Below, piece by piece: positions 1 through 8,229 of a DNA stretch of 32,383 nt. Location of the stretch: the NCBI GenBank assembly GCA_021846025.1, contig JAJZDV010000019.1, positions 1 to 32,383 on the forward strand, in the 5' to 3' direction. The notes below the pieces were generated by a model that searched no databases, was not told where the DNA came from, and worked only from the letters and a program-made list of their open reading frames with translations. Each line of letters begins with the position of its first letter. The stretch's first letter is position 1. The DNA comes from Pseudomonadota bacterium. GTDB taxonomy: Bacteria; Pseudomonadota; Gammaproteobacteria; Burkholderiales; Burkholderiaceae_C. Both the position numbers and the translations under genes were made by a program.

Positions 1-86
1 AGTCGGCTGGCGTTCTCGATCTCCAGGCCCGTCGCCATTTCGAGCAACTGGGAGACGTGCATCGCTTTGAGATCGGACAAGTGCAT
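1..86 (-). CDS. rho: Transcription termination factor Rho, N-terminal fragment (cut by window edge)
   Basis: This gene is not in the ORF track because it is only 28 codons long here. Read on the minus strand from the ATG at 86-84, the peptide begins MHLSDLKAMHVSQLLEMATG and continues into LEIENASRL, which is the characteristic N-terminal helical domain of betaproteobacterial Rho. Rho is the hexameric RNA-dependent ATPase that ends transcription of untranslated RNA; its RNA-binding and ATPase domains lie outside the window. The order trxA then rho on one strand is common in Proteobacteria. No good Shine-Dalgarno sequence lies just before the ATG (the upstream bases are C/T rich), so translation start may depend on leader structure. 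Identity is inferred from the N-terminal motif only, but this motif is distinctive. Confidence 0.9.
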   Translation of the reverse strand, partial: MHLSDLKAMHVSQLLEMATGLEIENASR

Positions 87-199
87 GGCAGGGGGCGAGA
101 CAAGAGGGGGAGGTGTGCGCCGGACCGTGCTCTGCGGCAGGGAGGTGACAATCGGATTCCGATCACCGGCCCTGTGCAGGCGCTCGTGGCAAGGCTGGA

Positions 200-284
200 A
201 GAAAAAAATTGGGGAGATGCAGCACGGAAAACGGTGCATCGGGCGCTTTTCGCGCCGGAGCAACCCAATGGATGCGGGTTGCTC
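200..284 (-). terminator. Three tandem hairpins plus T-tract in the trxA-rho interval (candidate rho attenuator or trxA terminator)
   Basis: On the minus strand three inverted repeats follow one another with at most one base between them. The first is GAGCAACCC/GGGTTGCTC (9 bp perfect, 9-base loop, 284-258). The second is GGCGC-GAAAA-GCGCC (256-242). The third is GATGCA/TGCATC (240-216). They are followed by TCCCCAATTTTTTT (T7 at 208-202). The last hairpin plus the T-tract resembles an intrinsic terminator, although the stem is short and about seven bases separate it from the T run. It may end trxA transcripts, attenuate rho, or both. The repeats are seen directly; the function is inferred. 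Confidence 0.5.
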
Positions 285-336
285 GCGTCTTGCAAGAGTG
301 CAGGACAGAGATCTCTGCCCCACACAGCTGAGCGCG

Positions 337-367
337 ATTATATATTCGCGTCCAGGAAGGTTGTCAG
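337..367 (-). promoter_or_regulatory. Predicted sigma70-type promoter for rho at the 3' end of trxA
   Basis: On the minus strand the last codons of trxA contain CTGACA (367-362), then TATATAAT (344-337). The spacing is 17 bases to TATATA or 19 to TATAAT. The -10 element overlaps the trxA stop codon. Transcription would start near position 330, giving rho an untranslated leader of roughly 240 bases that contains the three tandem hairpins. The match is good for a GC-rich genome, but no transcript data are available. Confidence 0.55.
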
Positions 368-664
368 TTGTGACTTCGACAGGGCGCCAACCTTGGTCGC
401 AGCCACTTCACCATTCTTGAACAGCATCAAGGTGGGAATGCCGCGAATGCCGTATTTCGCCGGGATGCTACGGTTCTCATCCACGTTCACCTTCATGATG
501 TTCAGACGACCCTGATACTCACCGGCGATCTCGTCGAGGATGGGCGCCACCATGCGGCAGGGACCGCACCATTCCGCCCAGTAGTCGATCAACACGGGGG
601 TCGCGGATTGGAGAACGTCGGTGTCGAAAGACGCATCGGTTGTTTGTTTGATGAGATCGCTCAT
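338..664 (-). CDS. trxA: Thioredoxin 1
   Basis: The 108-residue protein is a complete classical thioredoxin, a cytoplasmic dithiol reductant of ribonucleotide reductase, PAPS reductase and other disulfide proteins, itself reduced by thioredoxin reductase. The redox motif WCGPC is at residues 32-36 and the cis-proline loop GIPTLMLF is present. Length is as expected for the family (105-110 residues). The start at 664 is supported by TGGAAT just upstream of the ATG as a ribosome binding site. The gene diverges from the AddB-like nuclease gene; its promoter must lie within or beyond 665-790, where a TTAAAT box around 755-760 is a weak -10 candidate. rho follows on the same strand, probably with its own promoter inside the trxA 3' end. 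Confidence 0.97.
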   Translation of the reverse strand: MSDLIKQTTDASFDTDVLQSATPVLIDYWAEWCGPCRMVAPILDEIAGEYQGRLNIMKVNVDENRSIPAKYGIRGIPTLMLFKNGEVAATKVGALSKSQLTTFLDANI

Positions 665-3600
665 ATGAATTCCAGATCAGAAGGCGCCGACACGGACAGC
701 GAGGCGCAGCCATTGCACAGGTCGATTGACGGGCCAGAGCCGGCCAATGGCCTCTATTTAACCCCGAATTCACATTTCTGGCAGAACACGGCATGCCAAA
801 TTCGGTTCTGGTTGCGACAGATCAGCGTTTCGTCGACCGATTTGACCGTGATACTTCCCCAGGCAATGCACCAAGGACTGTTCCGCTCGGCATGGCTCGC
901 CTTGGCTCCTGCGGCCGCCGTCTTGCCCCAGTTGTTGACCGTGAACCAGATCCTGATGCTGCAGCGCTTGCAGCAGGCTCAACCATCGGCGGGGGGGACA
1001 GAGAACCTCGACCTGCAAGCTCTTGCACTGGCTCAGCGCTGGCAAGCCGGGAGCGATTTACCCAGGACCTACCGGGCAGCGACGCAGAGTGTCAGCCGTC
1101 TGGGACTGGCACGCGATGTCTTGCAATTACGCGAGCAATGGGCGCCACTCGTGCCGCTGGCGTCGGTTCCTGCAGGCGCCTCGGCCGGAACGCGCATGGC
1201 CAGCAAACCTGGCGTGTACGCCGAGGCGGCAGGCCGCGCGGATGATGGCGGGTGGATGCTGCACATGGCCTTGCAAGAGATGCCAACGGCCACCTGGTGG
1301 AAGGACGCCACGCAACTCGACACCTGGTGTGCGACCCAGCGCGGTGCCCTGGTTCTGGTGCTGACGGAAGAGCCGGAACCGCGCCTGCGTCGGCTGATGC
1401 AGATGGCGCAGGCGCGGAGCTTGCCGCTGTTGTGTCTGCAGGCCGGTTTCGGCCGGGGCTTTGGACCGGCGCTGGCGCGTGCCAGTGGCTGTTGTCCAGC
1501 GCACGGCGCGAGCTCGCCGCGTGGTGCGGGTTCAAGCGGTGCGCAGCGATGGAAGGATCGGCGCGATCAGCCACGCACTGCTGCCCCCGACATCGCAAGC
1601 GGTGTCTTGCCGTATCGCATGGCGCGCTTGCTGGCGCAGCGTTTGCTCTGGGGGCAGAGCGCAAAGTTGGACGATCAGGCACAAGCCATCGTCGGGCTGA
1701 TCCTGCGCCAACGGGCAGCACGACCGCAGTCGCGCATGGCCTTGATTGCGCTCGACCGTCGCCTCGTGCGTCGCGTCAACGCCTTGCTGACCCGCCTTGG
1801 CCTGTCAGTGCGCGACGAAGCCGGCTGGTTGCTCTCCACCACACGCGCAGCGGCCAGCCTGCAAGCCGTGTTCGAAGCGCTCGATGCGCAGGCCGGCAGC
1901 GATGCCTTGCTGGACGTGCTCAAACAGCCCCAAGTCGGCGCTGCAGCAGGTCTGGATGCGCAAGAACTGGAGAGGATGGAGGTGGATGTGCGCGCCGCGC
2001 GCCTGCGTGACATGCACGCTTGGCGGTCCTGGGCCTTGCAGCAGCAAGGCGCGGTCGCTGGACGGCACCAGCATGTGCTCGACTGGCTTGTGGAATGCCT
2101 GCGTGGCATGCGCAAACCGGGCAAGCAGCCGGTCGCGAGCTGGGCCGACGCCTTGTTGCAAACCTTGCGCAGCCTGGGTTTGGTGCAGGCCTGGAGCCAC
2201 GACGCCGCGGGCGCTCAAATCCTGGCGCTGCTGCAGGCACAGGCGCAGGATCGCAGCATGGCCCATGCCGTCCATGTGCAGCAGAGCGACTATCTCGTCT
2301 GGCTTCGCCTGACACTCGAAGCCGCCGTGTTTCGTCCAGAGCCCGATGCGGCCCAGGACGGGCTGCCCGTCCATGTGCTGGCTTTGCGCGACGCCTTGTT
2401 GCGCCCCTGGGATCTGTGCATCCTGGCCGGCGCGGACGCTGGCAATTGGCCTGCATGGCCGGAGGCGCCGGGTGGTCTCGGCGACCAGGCCTGCAGCCAG
2501 CTGGGCCTGCCGACACATGAAGAGCGACGCACCCAGGCCATTCAACGGGCTGTCCAACTCGTGATCGGTTGCCGCCGCCTGGTGGTGTTCGAATCGGCGT
2601 CGCGCCCGGATCACCCCGGCCCCAGTCCCTTGTTGCAACTGTGGCGCTGGGCCATGGGCCGTTTCGGCCAGGGGCAAGACATCTCGGTCCAACCCGGCCT
2701 TTGCACGGCTGATTTGCAAACCCTGGGAATCGAGCCGCGGCGCGTTCCCGCCGAGGTCATCGCTCCCCAGGCTCAGCCGACGGCTCCAGCCGACATTCCC
2801 TCACGCTGGTCGCCCAGCGCCTACGGTGATTTACGTGCCTGCCCGTACCGGTTTTTTGCACGCAGGGTGTTGCGCCTGGCCGAGGACGACGATCTGTTGC
2901 CCGACTTTTCCAAGCGCGACTTCGGCAACACCTTGCATCGCATCCTGGAGCAATTCCACCGGCAGCAGCCGGGACCGGATTTGACGACCCATCGTGACTT
3001 GCTCGACCGCATCGCGGCCCAGGCCTGGAGCAGCGCCGGCGCGCTGGCCGAGCCTTTTGCTGCAGCCTGGCCCGCCGTGCGCGACAACTATCTCGACTGG
3101 CTGCAAACCTGGCGGGCCCAGGGCTGGGAGACGCAGAGCGAAGAGCAGAGCCTGCGGCGCGTGATCGATGGCGACACCGACCCGGCTGACGCGGCGGCCC
3201 GTGAGGGCGACACGCTGCAACTCGAAGGGCGCGTCGACCGCATCGACCAGCGTGGCGTCGAGCGTTATGCGCTGGACTACAAGACCGGCGACCCGCAGGC
3301 GCTGAGGTCGCGCATGAAGCGTTACGCCGAAGACACCCAACTGCTGTGTTACGCGCTGTTGCTGGGTGCCGATACGCCGGATCCCGATGCCGGGCAGCCT
3401 GCGCCGATCGCGGCTGGCTATCTGGTGGTCTCGGAACGGCGCGATCCCGAACACCCCGATGCCGCGACCGAACTGGCCTGGGCGCCCGATGACTTGCGCG
3501 CGCAATCGGCGCAACTGTTGGCACAGATGCGCCGCGACTGGCGCGCCCTACGCGCAGGCCAGCCCATGCCTGCGCTTGGCGAGCCCCCCTTGTGCGATCA

Positions 3601-3688
3601 CTGCGAAGCACGCGGGCTGTGTCGGCGCGACCATCGACCGACGCCGCAATCCGCGGGCGTGCCGTTCACACGGGGCGAATCTGCATGA
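665..3688 (+). CDS. AddB-like subunit: inactivated helicase with C-terminal PD-(D/E)XK nuclease and probable Fe-S cluster
   Basis: This is the AddB/RexB-type partner of the AddA-like protein encoded next to it; such pairs process double-strand DNA ends for RecA-dependent recombination. The N-terminal two thirds resemble degenerate helicase domains with no obvious Walker A motif. From about residue 714 there is a RecB-family nuclease: [14 protein letters not shown], then [21 protein letters not shown] (about 852) and LDYKTGD (about 869). One cysteine in ACPYRFF plus three in [11 protein letters not shown] near the C-terminus fit the four-cysteine 4Fe-4S clamp known from AddB. The start is uncertain. 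ATG 665 abuts the trxA start (CATATG), and a TTG at 713 would leave room for the trxA promoter. Family alignment should begin around [10 protein letters not shown]. The stop overlaps the next ATG (ATGA), so the two genes are probably translationally coupled. Residues encoded by 1450-1600 look atypical. Confidence 0.85.
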   Translation: MNSRSEGADTDSEAQPLHRSIDGPEPANGLYLTPNSHFWQNTACQIRFWLRQISVSSTDLTVILPQAMHQGLFRSAWLALAPAAAVLPQLLTVNQILMLQRLQQAQPSAGGTENLDLQALALAQRWQAGSDLPRTYRAATQSVSRLGLARDVLQLREQWAPLVPLASVPAGASAGTRMASKPGVYAEAAGRADDGGWMLHMALQEMPTATWWKDATQLDTWCATQRGALVLVLTEEPEPRLRRLMQMAQARSLPLLCLQAGFGRGFGPALARASGCCPAHGASSPRGAGSSGAQRWKDRRDQPRTAAPDIASGVLPYRMARLLAQRLLWGQSAKLDDQAQAIVGLILRQRAARPQSRMALIALDRRLVRRVNALLTRLGLSVRDEAGWLLSTTRAAASLQAVFEALDAQAGSDALLDVLKQPQVGAAAGLDAQELERMEVDVRAARLRDMHAWRSWALQQQGAVAGRHQHVLDWLVECLRGMRKPGKQPVASWADALLQTLRSLGLVQAWSHDAAGAQILALLQAQAQDRSMAHAVHVQQSDYLVWLRLTLEAAVFRPEPDAAQDGLPVHVLALRDALLRPWDLCILAGADAGNWPAWPEAPGGLGDQACSQLGLPTHEERRTQAIQRAVQLVIGCRRLVVFESASRPDHPGPSPLLQLWRWAMGRFGQGQDISVQPGLCTADLQTLGIEPRRVPAEVIAPQAQPTAPADIPSRWSPSAYGDLRACPYRFFARRVLRLAEDDDLLPDFSKRDFGNTLHRILEQFHRQQPGPDLTTHRDLLDRIAAQAWSSAGALAEPFAAAWPAVRDNYLDWLQTWRAQGWETQSEEQSLRRVIDGDTDPADAAAREGDTLQLEGRVDRIDQRGVERYALDYKTGDPQALRSRMKRYAEDTQLLCYALLLGADTPDPDAGQPAPIAAGYLVVSERRDPEHPDAATELAWAPDDLRAQSAQLLAQMRRDWRALRAGQPMPALGEPPLCDHCEARGLCRRDHRPTPQSAGVPFTRGESA

Positions 3689-6600
3689 GCGCTCCGGCCT
3701 ACGCTGCGCAACTCCCGGACCAGGACCTGGCCGCTCCGGTCACGCCTGAAACCTATGTTCGCCTGGCCTGCGACCCTGCGGCCTGCGTGGTGGTGCGCGC
3801 CTGCGCCGGTGCCGGCAAGACCTGGCTGCTGGTTGCGCGGTTGGCCCGCTGCCTGCTGGATGGCTGCGCCCCGCAAGACGTTCTGGCCATCACCTTCACC
3901 CGCAAGGCGGCGGCAGAAATGCAACAGCGCCTGCTGGAGCTGCTGCAAGGATGGAGCCGGCTCGACGATGCGGCGCTGGCCGCCGAGTTGGCGCATCGCG
4001 GTCTGCCGCGTGCCGATGCCGTCGTGCTGCAGCGGGCACGCTCGCTCTATCCCACGGTGCTCGCTGGGGGCACGCAGGCCACGGTGTCCACGTTTCACGG
4101 CTGGTTTGCGCAACTGCTGCGTGCCGCGCCTTTGCGTTTTGGCATTCCCCTCCATTTCGAGCTGATCGAGAACGACAAGCCCTGGATCGAGCGAGCCTGG
4201 CGCATGCTGTTCGACAAGCTGCAAGTCGAGCCGGAGCTGCGCGCCGATTACCACGCTCTGGTGGCAAGAACCGGGCGCAGCACGGCGGCTCAACTCATGG
4301 AACTGGTCCTGCAGCGACGCGGCGAATTCGTGCTCGCCGCCCAGGTCGGCACCCTGGCGCAGGGACTGGACGCGGCTGAGCCCGAAAGTTGGCCGGCCTG
4401 GCGCACGCGCAACCTGACCGAATTGCGGCTGTGGGCGCAGGCATGGGGTGCCTGCGGCGGCGCGCATGCGCGCGAGGCGTTGCCCCATTTGCAGGCCGCG
4501 CTCGACACCCGTGACGCGCAAGCGCTCGGAGCTTTGTTGCGCAAAGTCATGCTCACGGCTCTGGGGGAGCCACGCTCGGCGCGCACCCTGGTGACCAAGG
4601 CGGTGCAGCTCGAGCTGCGCAGGCTTGGTCTGCAAGACGACCCCGTGGGCCGCTGGGACACGCTGGCGAGCGACTGCCTGAGCGTGGTGCAGGCGCACGA
4701 CGCGCTCGACATCGAAACCATTCACGCCTGGGCCTTGCGCCTGGGGGCGCAATTGTTGGGCTGCTACGAGCAGTTGAAGGCCGAGGGTGGCCTGCTCGAC
4801 TTCAGCGACCTGGAGTTGCACGCCCGCACCCTGCTGGCCGATGCCGAGGTCTCGGCCTGGGTGCAGACCCGGCTCGATCGCCGCTACCGTCAGGTGCTGA
4901 TCGACGAGTTTCAGGACACCAACCCGGTGCAGTGGCAGGCCCTGCAGGCGTGGCTGTCGGCCTACGCCGGCGACGCGCAGCGTCCTTCGGTGTTCCTCGT
5001 TGGCGATGACAAGCAGTCGATCTACCGCTTCCGCCGCGCCGATCCGCAGGTGTTCGAGGCCGCGGCCAACTTTTTGCGTCAAGGCTTTGGTGCCGTGTTG
5101 CTGTCGGCGCAGCACACCCGCAGGCTGTCGCTCGCCGTGGTGGATTGGGTCAATGCGGTCTTTGCCCAGGCTCCCGCCATGGCCTTCGTCGCGCACACGA
5201 CCGAGAGCCGGGTGCGGGGCCTGACCGCCTTGCTGCCCGCGCTCGCCACCGACGCCGACGTCGCGACGATGGCCACCACGTCGGCACAGATCGTGGAAAC
5301 GGCTCTGCGCGTGCGCGACACCCTGACCGAGCCCGATGAGGATGCCGAGATCGGCAAGGTCGAGCAGGACGCCCAGCGCGTGGCTGCACTGCTGCGCGAG
5401 CTGATGCGGCGCCCCTGCGTGGAAGACGCCGATGGCCACTTGCGCCCGGCCAGGCCGGGCGATGTGCTGCTGCTGCTGCGCAAGCGCAAGGGCCGCATGG
5501 ATCTGTACCTGCGGGCCTTGCTCGCGGCCGGCATTCCCGCCGCTGCAGGCGACAGCGAGGCCAGTCTGCTCGACACCATCGAAGCCCAGGATTTGCTGGC
5601 TTTGCTCGGCGTGCTGGTGTCAGCCGGCGGCAACCTGGATTTGGCGCAAGTGCTCAAGTCGCCCATCGTCGGACTGACGGATGACGATTTGCTCACGCTG
5701 GCCCGTTGCGCGCGCGAAACCCGGCAGAGCTGGTGGCAAGCCGCGCGAGCCCTGGTCGAGCGCGGCGAGGCCATGCCCGCGTTGCGCCGCTTCATGAATC
5801 TGGCCGAGGGTTGGAAGGCCTTGCTCGGCACCCTGCCGCCGCACGACCTGCTCGACCGCATCGTCGCCGAAGGTCAGCTGCACCAGCGCTACGCCCAGGC
5901 CGTGCCGGCGACCATGCGGGCGCAGAGCCTGGCGCTGATCGACGCCTTTGTGCATCTCGCGCTGGATCTGGATGGTGGCCGCTTTCTCACACCCTACGCC
6001 TTCGTGCGCCAGCTCAAACGTGGCCTGGCCCGGGCGCCTCTGCCCGAACTGCACACGCAGGCGCACCTCCAGGCGCATGCCGAACAGCGGCCACCTCGCG
6101 TGGAAGCGGGAGAGGCCCGGGACGGCCAGGCGGTGACACAGGGCGTGGTCCGCCTGTCCACCATTCACGGCGCGAAGGGCTTGGAGGCCAATATTGTCAT
6201 CCTGGCCGATGCCGATTCGCGCCCAGCTGCCAGCGGCCCGTCGGTGCTGCTGCATTGGCCGGCTGATCAGACCCACCCGTTGCATTTTTCCTTGCAGCTG
6301 TCGTCCAGACGTCTGCACCCGGCCCAGCAGCAGTTGGTGCACGCCGAGTTGGAAGCTGCCGAGCGCGAAGACTGGAATCTGCTTTATGTGGCCATGACGC
6401 GCGCGCGTCAGCAACTCTGGGTCACCCGCCTGCCGATGCGTGGCCAGGCCCTTTGGAGCCAGCGCTTGGGCATGCTGGTGGGCACGGCTCGTGCCTCCGT
6501 GGCCGATGCACTGTCCGCGCTGCCGCCGGGCGCAGTGCCGGACGCCATCGCGTCGCCGGCCCCAGCCACTTCGCCTGCGGCACCCCTCGACATCCCCTGG

Positions 6601-7191
6601 TTGCGGCGTGAGCAAGGCACCTCAGCGGCAAGCCCGGCTCAAGCCGCCGCGGCCGAGATGCGCGCCACACGCATCGGTACAGCCTTGCATGCCTTGCTGC
6701 AGTCCGCCAGTGCCACGGCCCGGCCCGATGCCGTGATCGAGGGCTTGGATGCACCAGGCGTTGCGCTGCAACTCGGGCTGGACACTGGCGAGGCACTGGC
6801 CGCCATGCACGCGGCCCTGCGCATCCTGCGCTCGCCACAGGCCCGCATGTTCTTTGATGCGACGCGCATCCGCTGGGTGCGCAACGAGGTGGAGGTGGCG
6901 TGGAATGCGCAGACCGCAGGCGAAAGCGGCTGGGGGCGCATCGACCGTCTGGTCGAGCTCGATGATGCCGTCTGGGTGCTGGACTACAAGCTCGCTGCCA
7001 GCACGTTGCAAACCGAGCACTTCGCTCCCATCCTCGCCCGCTATGCCCAGGCCTGTGCCAGCCTGCGCCCCGGCAAGCGGGTGCGCGTGGCGCTGATTGC
7101 GGGCGACGGCTCGGTACGGGAATGGCCTGTGCCCGAGGCCGTCAGCGCGCTGCCGTCTGAGCCAGCGCCGGGCGCAGAGGGGCCGTGGTGA
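3685..7191 (+). CDS. addA: AddA-like UvrD/REP superfamily 1 helicase-nuclease
   Basis: The 1168-residue protein is the motor and nuclease subunit of an AddAB/RexAB-type complex. It has the full set of superfamily 1A motifs: Walker A ACAGAGKTW (about 42-48), motif Ia ITFTRKAAAEM, Walker B LIDEFQDTNP (about 405), motif III VGDDKQSIYRFRRAD (about 440), motif V STIHGAKGLE (about 825) and motif VI LLYVAMTRARQQLW (about 899). A C-terminal nuclease domain shows GTALHALLQS, GRIDRLVEL and LDYKLA (about 1099). The ORF track extends to 3592, but the ATG at 3685 overlaps the upstream stop as ATGA and gives a normal N-terminus, so I prefer it. The protein should unwind and trim broken ends with the AddB-like partner. 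Whether to call it addA or a RecB-like helicase is partly naming convention. Its last 50 bases overlap the convergent SRPBCC gene. Confidence 0.9.
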   Translation: MSAPAYAAQLPDQDLAAPVTPETYVRLACDPAACVVVRACAGAGKTWLLVARLARCLLDGCAPQDVLAITFTRKAAAEMQQRLLELLQGWSRLDDAALAAELAHRGLPRADAVVLQRARSLYPTVLAGGTQATVSTFHGWFAQLLRAAPLRFGIPLHFELIENDKPWIERAWRMLFDKLQVEPELRADYHALVARTGRSTAAQLMELVLQRRGEFVLAAQVGTLAQGLDAAEPESWPAWRTRNLTELRLWAQAWGACGGAHAREALPHLQAALDTRDAQALGALLRKVMLTALGEPRSARTLVTKAVQLELRRLGLQDDPVGRWDTLASDCLSVVQAHDALDIETIHAWALRLGAQLLGCYEQLKAEGGLLDFSDLELHARTLLADAEVSAWVQTRLDRRYRQVLIDEFQDTNPVQWQALQAWLSAYAGDAQRPSVFLVGDDKQSIYRFRRADPQVFEAAANFLRQGFGAVLLSAQHTRRLSLAVVDWVNAVFAQAPAMAFVAHTTESRVRGLTALLPALATDADVATMATTSAQIVETALRVRDTLTEPDEDAEIGKVEQDAQRVAALLRELMRRPCVEDADGHLRPARPGDVLLLLRKRKGRMDLYLRALLAAGIPAAAGDSEASLLDTIEAQDLLALLGVLVSAGGNLDLAQVLKSPIVGLTDDDLLTLARCARETRQSWWQAARALVERGEAMPALRRFMNLAEGWKALLGTLPPHDLLDRIVAEGQLHQRYAQAVPATMRAQSLALIDAFVHLALDLDGGRFLTPYAFVRQLKRGLARAPLPELHTQAHLQAHAEQRPPRVEAGEARDGQAVTQGVVRLSTIHGAKGLEANIVILADADSRPAASGPSVLLHWPADQTHPLHFSLQLSSRRLHPAQQQLVHAELEAAEREDWNLLYVAMTRARQQLWVTRLPMRGQALWSQRLGMLVGTARASVADALSALPPGAVPDAIASPAPATSPAAPLDIPWLRREQGTSAASPAQAAAAEMRATRIGTALHALLQSASATARPDAVIEGLDAPGVALQLGLDTGEALAAMHAALRILRSPQARMFFDATRIRWVRNEVEVAWNAQTAGESGWGRIDRLVELDDAVWVLDYKLAASTLQTEHFAPILARYAQACASLRPGKRVRVALIAGDGSVREWPVPEAVSALPSEPAPGAEGPW

Positions 7192-7975
7192 CGGGAACGC
7201 CGGCCTTGCTGGCATCCGCTTCGCCCAGCAGCACGCACATGTGCACACGCAGTGCCGTCATTTGCCGCTGCAGCTGTTTGCGCATGAACCATGGCCCCAA
7301 CAACGGCGGTAGCCAGGTGAGCGGGTGCAGTTGCGCGGTGTAATGCACCGCGCTGCCGCCGGACTGCGCGCTGACCTCGGCGCGGCCTTGCGAATCCAGA
7401 TTGCCGTGGGTCGTGAACCACGTTGCCACATGGCCGCGTAAGGTGATCTGCAGCGTACTGCGCAGGGTCACCCAAAACGGCATGATGCCGCCGCGCCCCA
7501 CCTGCAGGACCTGCAGGCTGTCGCCATCGGCCGCGAGCACTTCGCTGCGTTCCAGGCCTGGGAGGTAGCTCGCCATTGCGTTGTAATCGGTCATGGCTTC
7601 CCAGGCTATCTGCACCGGCACGGGTGCAAAAAGGCGCACGTCCATAGCGAAGGTTCCGGGCCGTGCAGCCGACGCGAGCCGCAGTTGCAAGGGATCGCGC
7701 TGAAGCATGGCGCGGCAACGCGCGATGGCAGCCGAAGCGTTCGTCGATGCGCGACCCGGGTCTGACGCGGGTGCTTGAAGCCGTGCCGGTGGGTTGTCGC
7801 CTTGGGGCAGCGCCTGCGGCACGGTGGGGATGGAAGCGGCAGGGGTTGCAGACGGCGTTGCCGCATCAGCCGGCAAGCAGGCCGAGGCAAGGCAGCACAG
7901 TGCAACCGCCAAGGTTCTTGAAGCGTGCGGTGGTGCCTTGTCGGGCCGGGAATGAAGGCGTGGCATGCGCCGCAT
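7142..7975 (-). CDS. Exported SRPBCC (START/RatA/CoxG-like) domain protein
   Basis: The protein (about 277 residues from the ATG at 7975, or from 7966) has a basic N-terminus followed by TLAVALCCLASACLPADA. This looks like a signal peptide, with LASAC as a poor lipobox. A low-complexity Ala/Pro linker follows. The C-terminal 150 residues begin DVRLFAPVPVQIAWEAMTDYNAMASYLPGLERSEVL, the typical opening of SRPBCC/polyketide-cyclase-like proteins, which bind lipids or other hydrophobic ligands. The specific function is unknown. The ORF-track start at 8083 is rejected because it runs into the SRP RNA gene. No clear ribosome binding site is seen at either ATG. The stop lies 50 bases inside the convergent addA gene. 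Confidence 0.7.
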   Translation of the reverse strand: MRRMPRLHSRPDKAPPHASRTLAVALCCLASACLPADAATPSATPAASIPTVPQALPQGDNPPARLQAPASDPGRASTNASAAIARCRAMLQRDPLQLRLASAARPGTFAMDVRLFAPVPVQIAWEAMTDYNAMASYLPGLERSEVLAADGDSLQVLQVGRGGIMPFWVTLRSTLQITLRGHVATWFTTHGNLDSQGRAEVSAQSGGSAVHYTAQLHPLTWLPPLLGPWFMRKQLQRQMTALRVHMCVLLGEADASKAGVPVTTAPLRPALAQTAAR

Positions 7976-8052
7976 TGTGCGCGGTCTTGTGCGCAACTTG
8001 GCGCGGAGGCAGCTACGCCGGGCTGTGGCGTCATGGCGCAAAGAGCAAAGGT

Positions 8053-8150
8053 TGACGAGCCGTTCCCCCGGCACTTGCAGCAAACGGCTGTGGCTGCTCC
8101 GTTCCCGGCCTGACCAGGTTCACCGCGCCGCAATGCGGGGCGGCCCGTCA
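8053..8150 (-). ncRNA. ffs: Signal recognition particle RNA, small bacterial (4.5S) type
   Basis: The minus strand carries the conserved domain IV hairpin: CTGGTCAGGCCGGGAACGG, then AGCAGCCACAGCCG. This matches the Ffh-binding loop of bacterial SRP RNA (in E. coli, GGTCAGGTCCGGAAGGAAGCAGCC). The flanks close into one long rod: 5' TGACGGGCCG pairs with 3' CGGCTCGTCA, giving a 98-base molecule, the usual length of the small bacterial class. The RNA binds Ffh and FtsY to target nascent membrane proteins. A TACAAT box ends six bases before the predicted 5' end. Location next to dnaX-ybaB-recR is a known conserved neighbourhood. Ends come from pairing and could shift by a few bases. Confidence 0.93.
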
Positions 8151-8156
8151 GCGAAC

Positions 8157-8162
8157 ATTGTA
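8157..8162 (-). promoter_or_regulatory. -10 box of the ffs promoter
   Basis: TACAAT on the minus strand ends six bases before 8150, the 5' end predicted independently from SRP RNA base pairing. No convincing -35 element is seen at 16-18 bases upstream. Confidence 0.55.
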
Positions 8163-8216
8163 GGCGGGCCGGTCGAGGGGAGGCCCTTGTGCCGGTCCGC
8201 ACGGGTTTGCGCCCTC

Positions 8217-8222
8217 TACAAT
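8217..8222 (+). promoter_or_regulatory. -10 box of the dnaX promoter (predicts leaderless mRNA)
   Basis: TACAAT ends seven bases before the A of the dnaX ATG (8230). With normal -10 to +1 spacing the transcript would begin at 8229 or 8230, so the mRNA would carry no leader. There is no Shine-Dalgarno sequence before the ATG, which agrees. The -35 region is not recognisable. Confidence 0.4.
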
Positions 8223-8229
8223 CCGCTCC

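Noticed and set aside
306-317. CAGAGATCTCTG palindrome in the rho leader
   Set aside because: It is a perfect 12-mer but has no loop, no tract and no matching second site nearby; it may be chance.
3598-5439. 613-residue minus-strand ORF opposite addA
   Set aside because: It overlaps conserved helicase motifs on the plus strand; high GC alone keeps this frame open.
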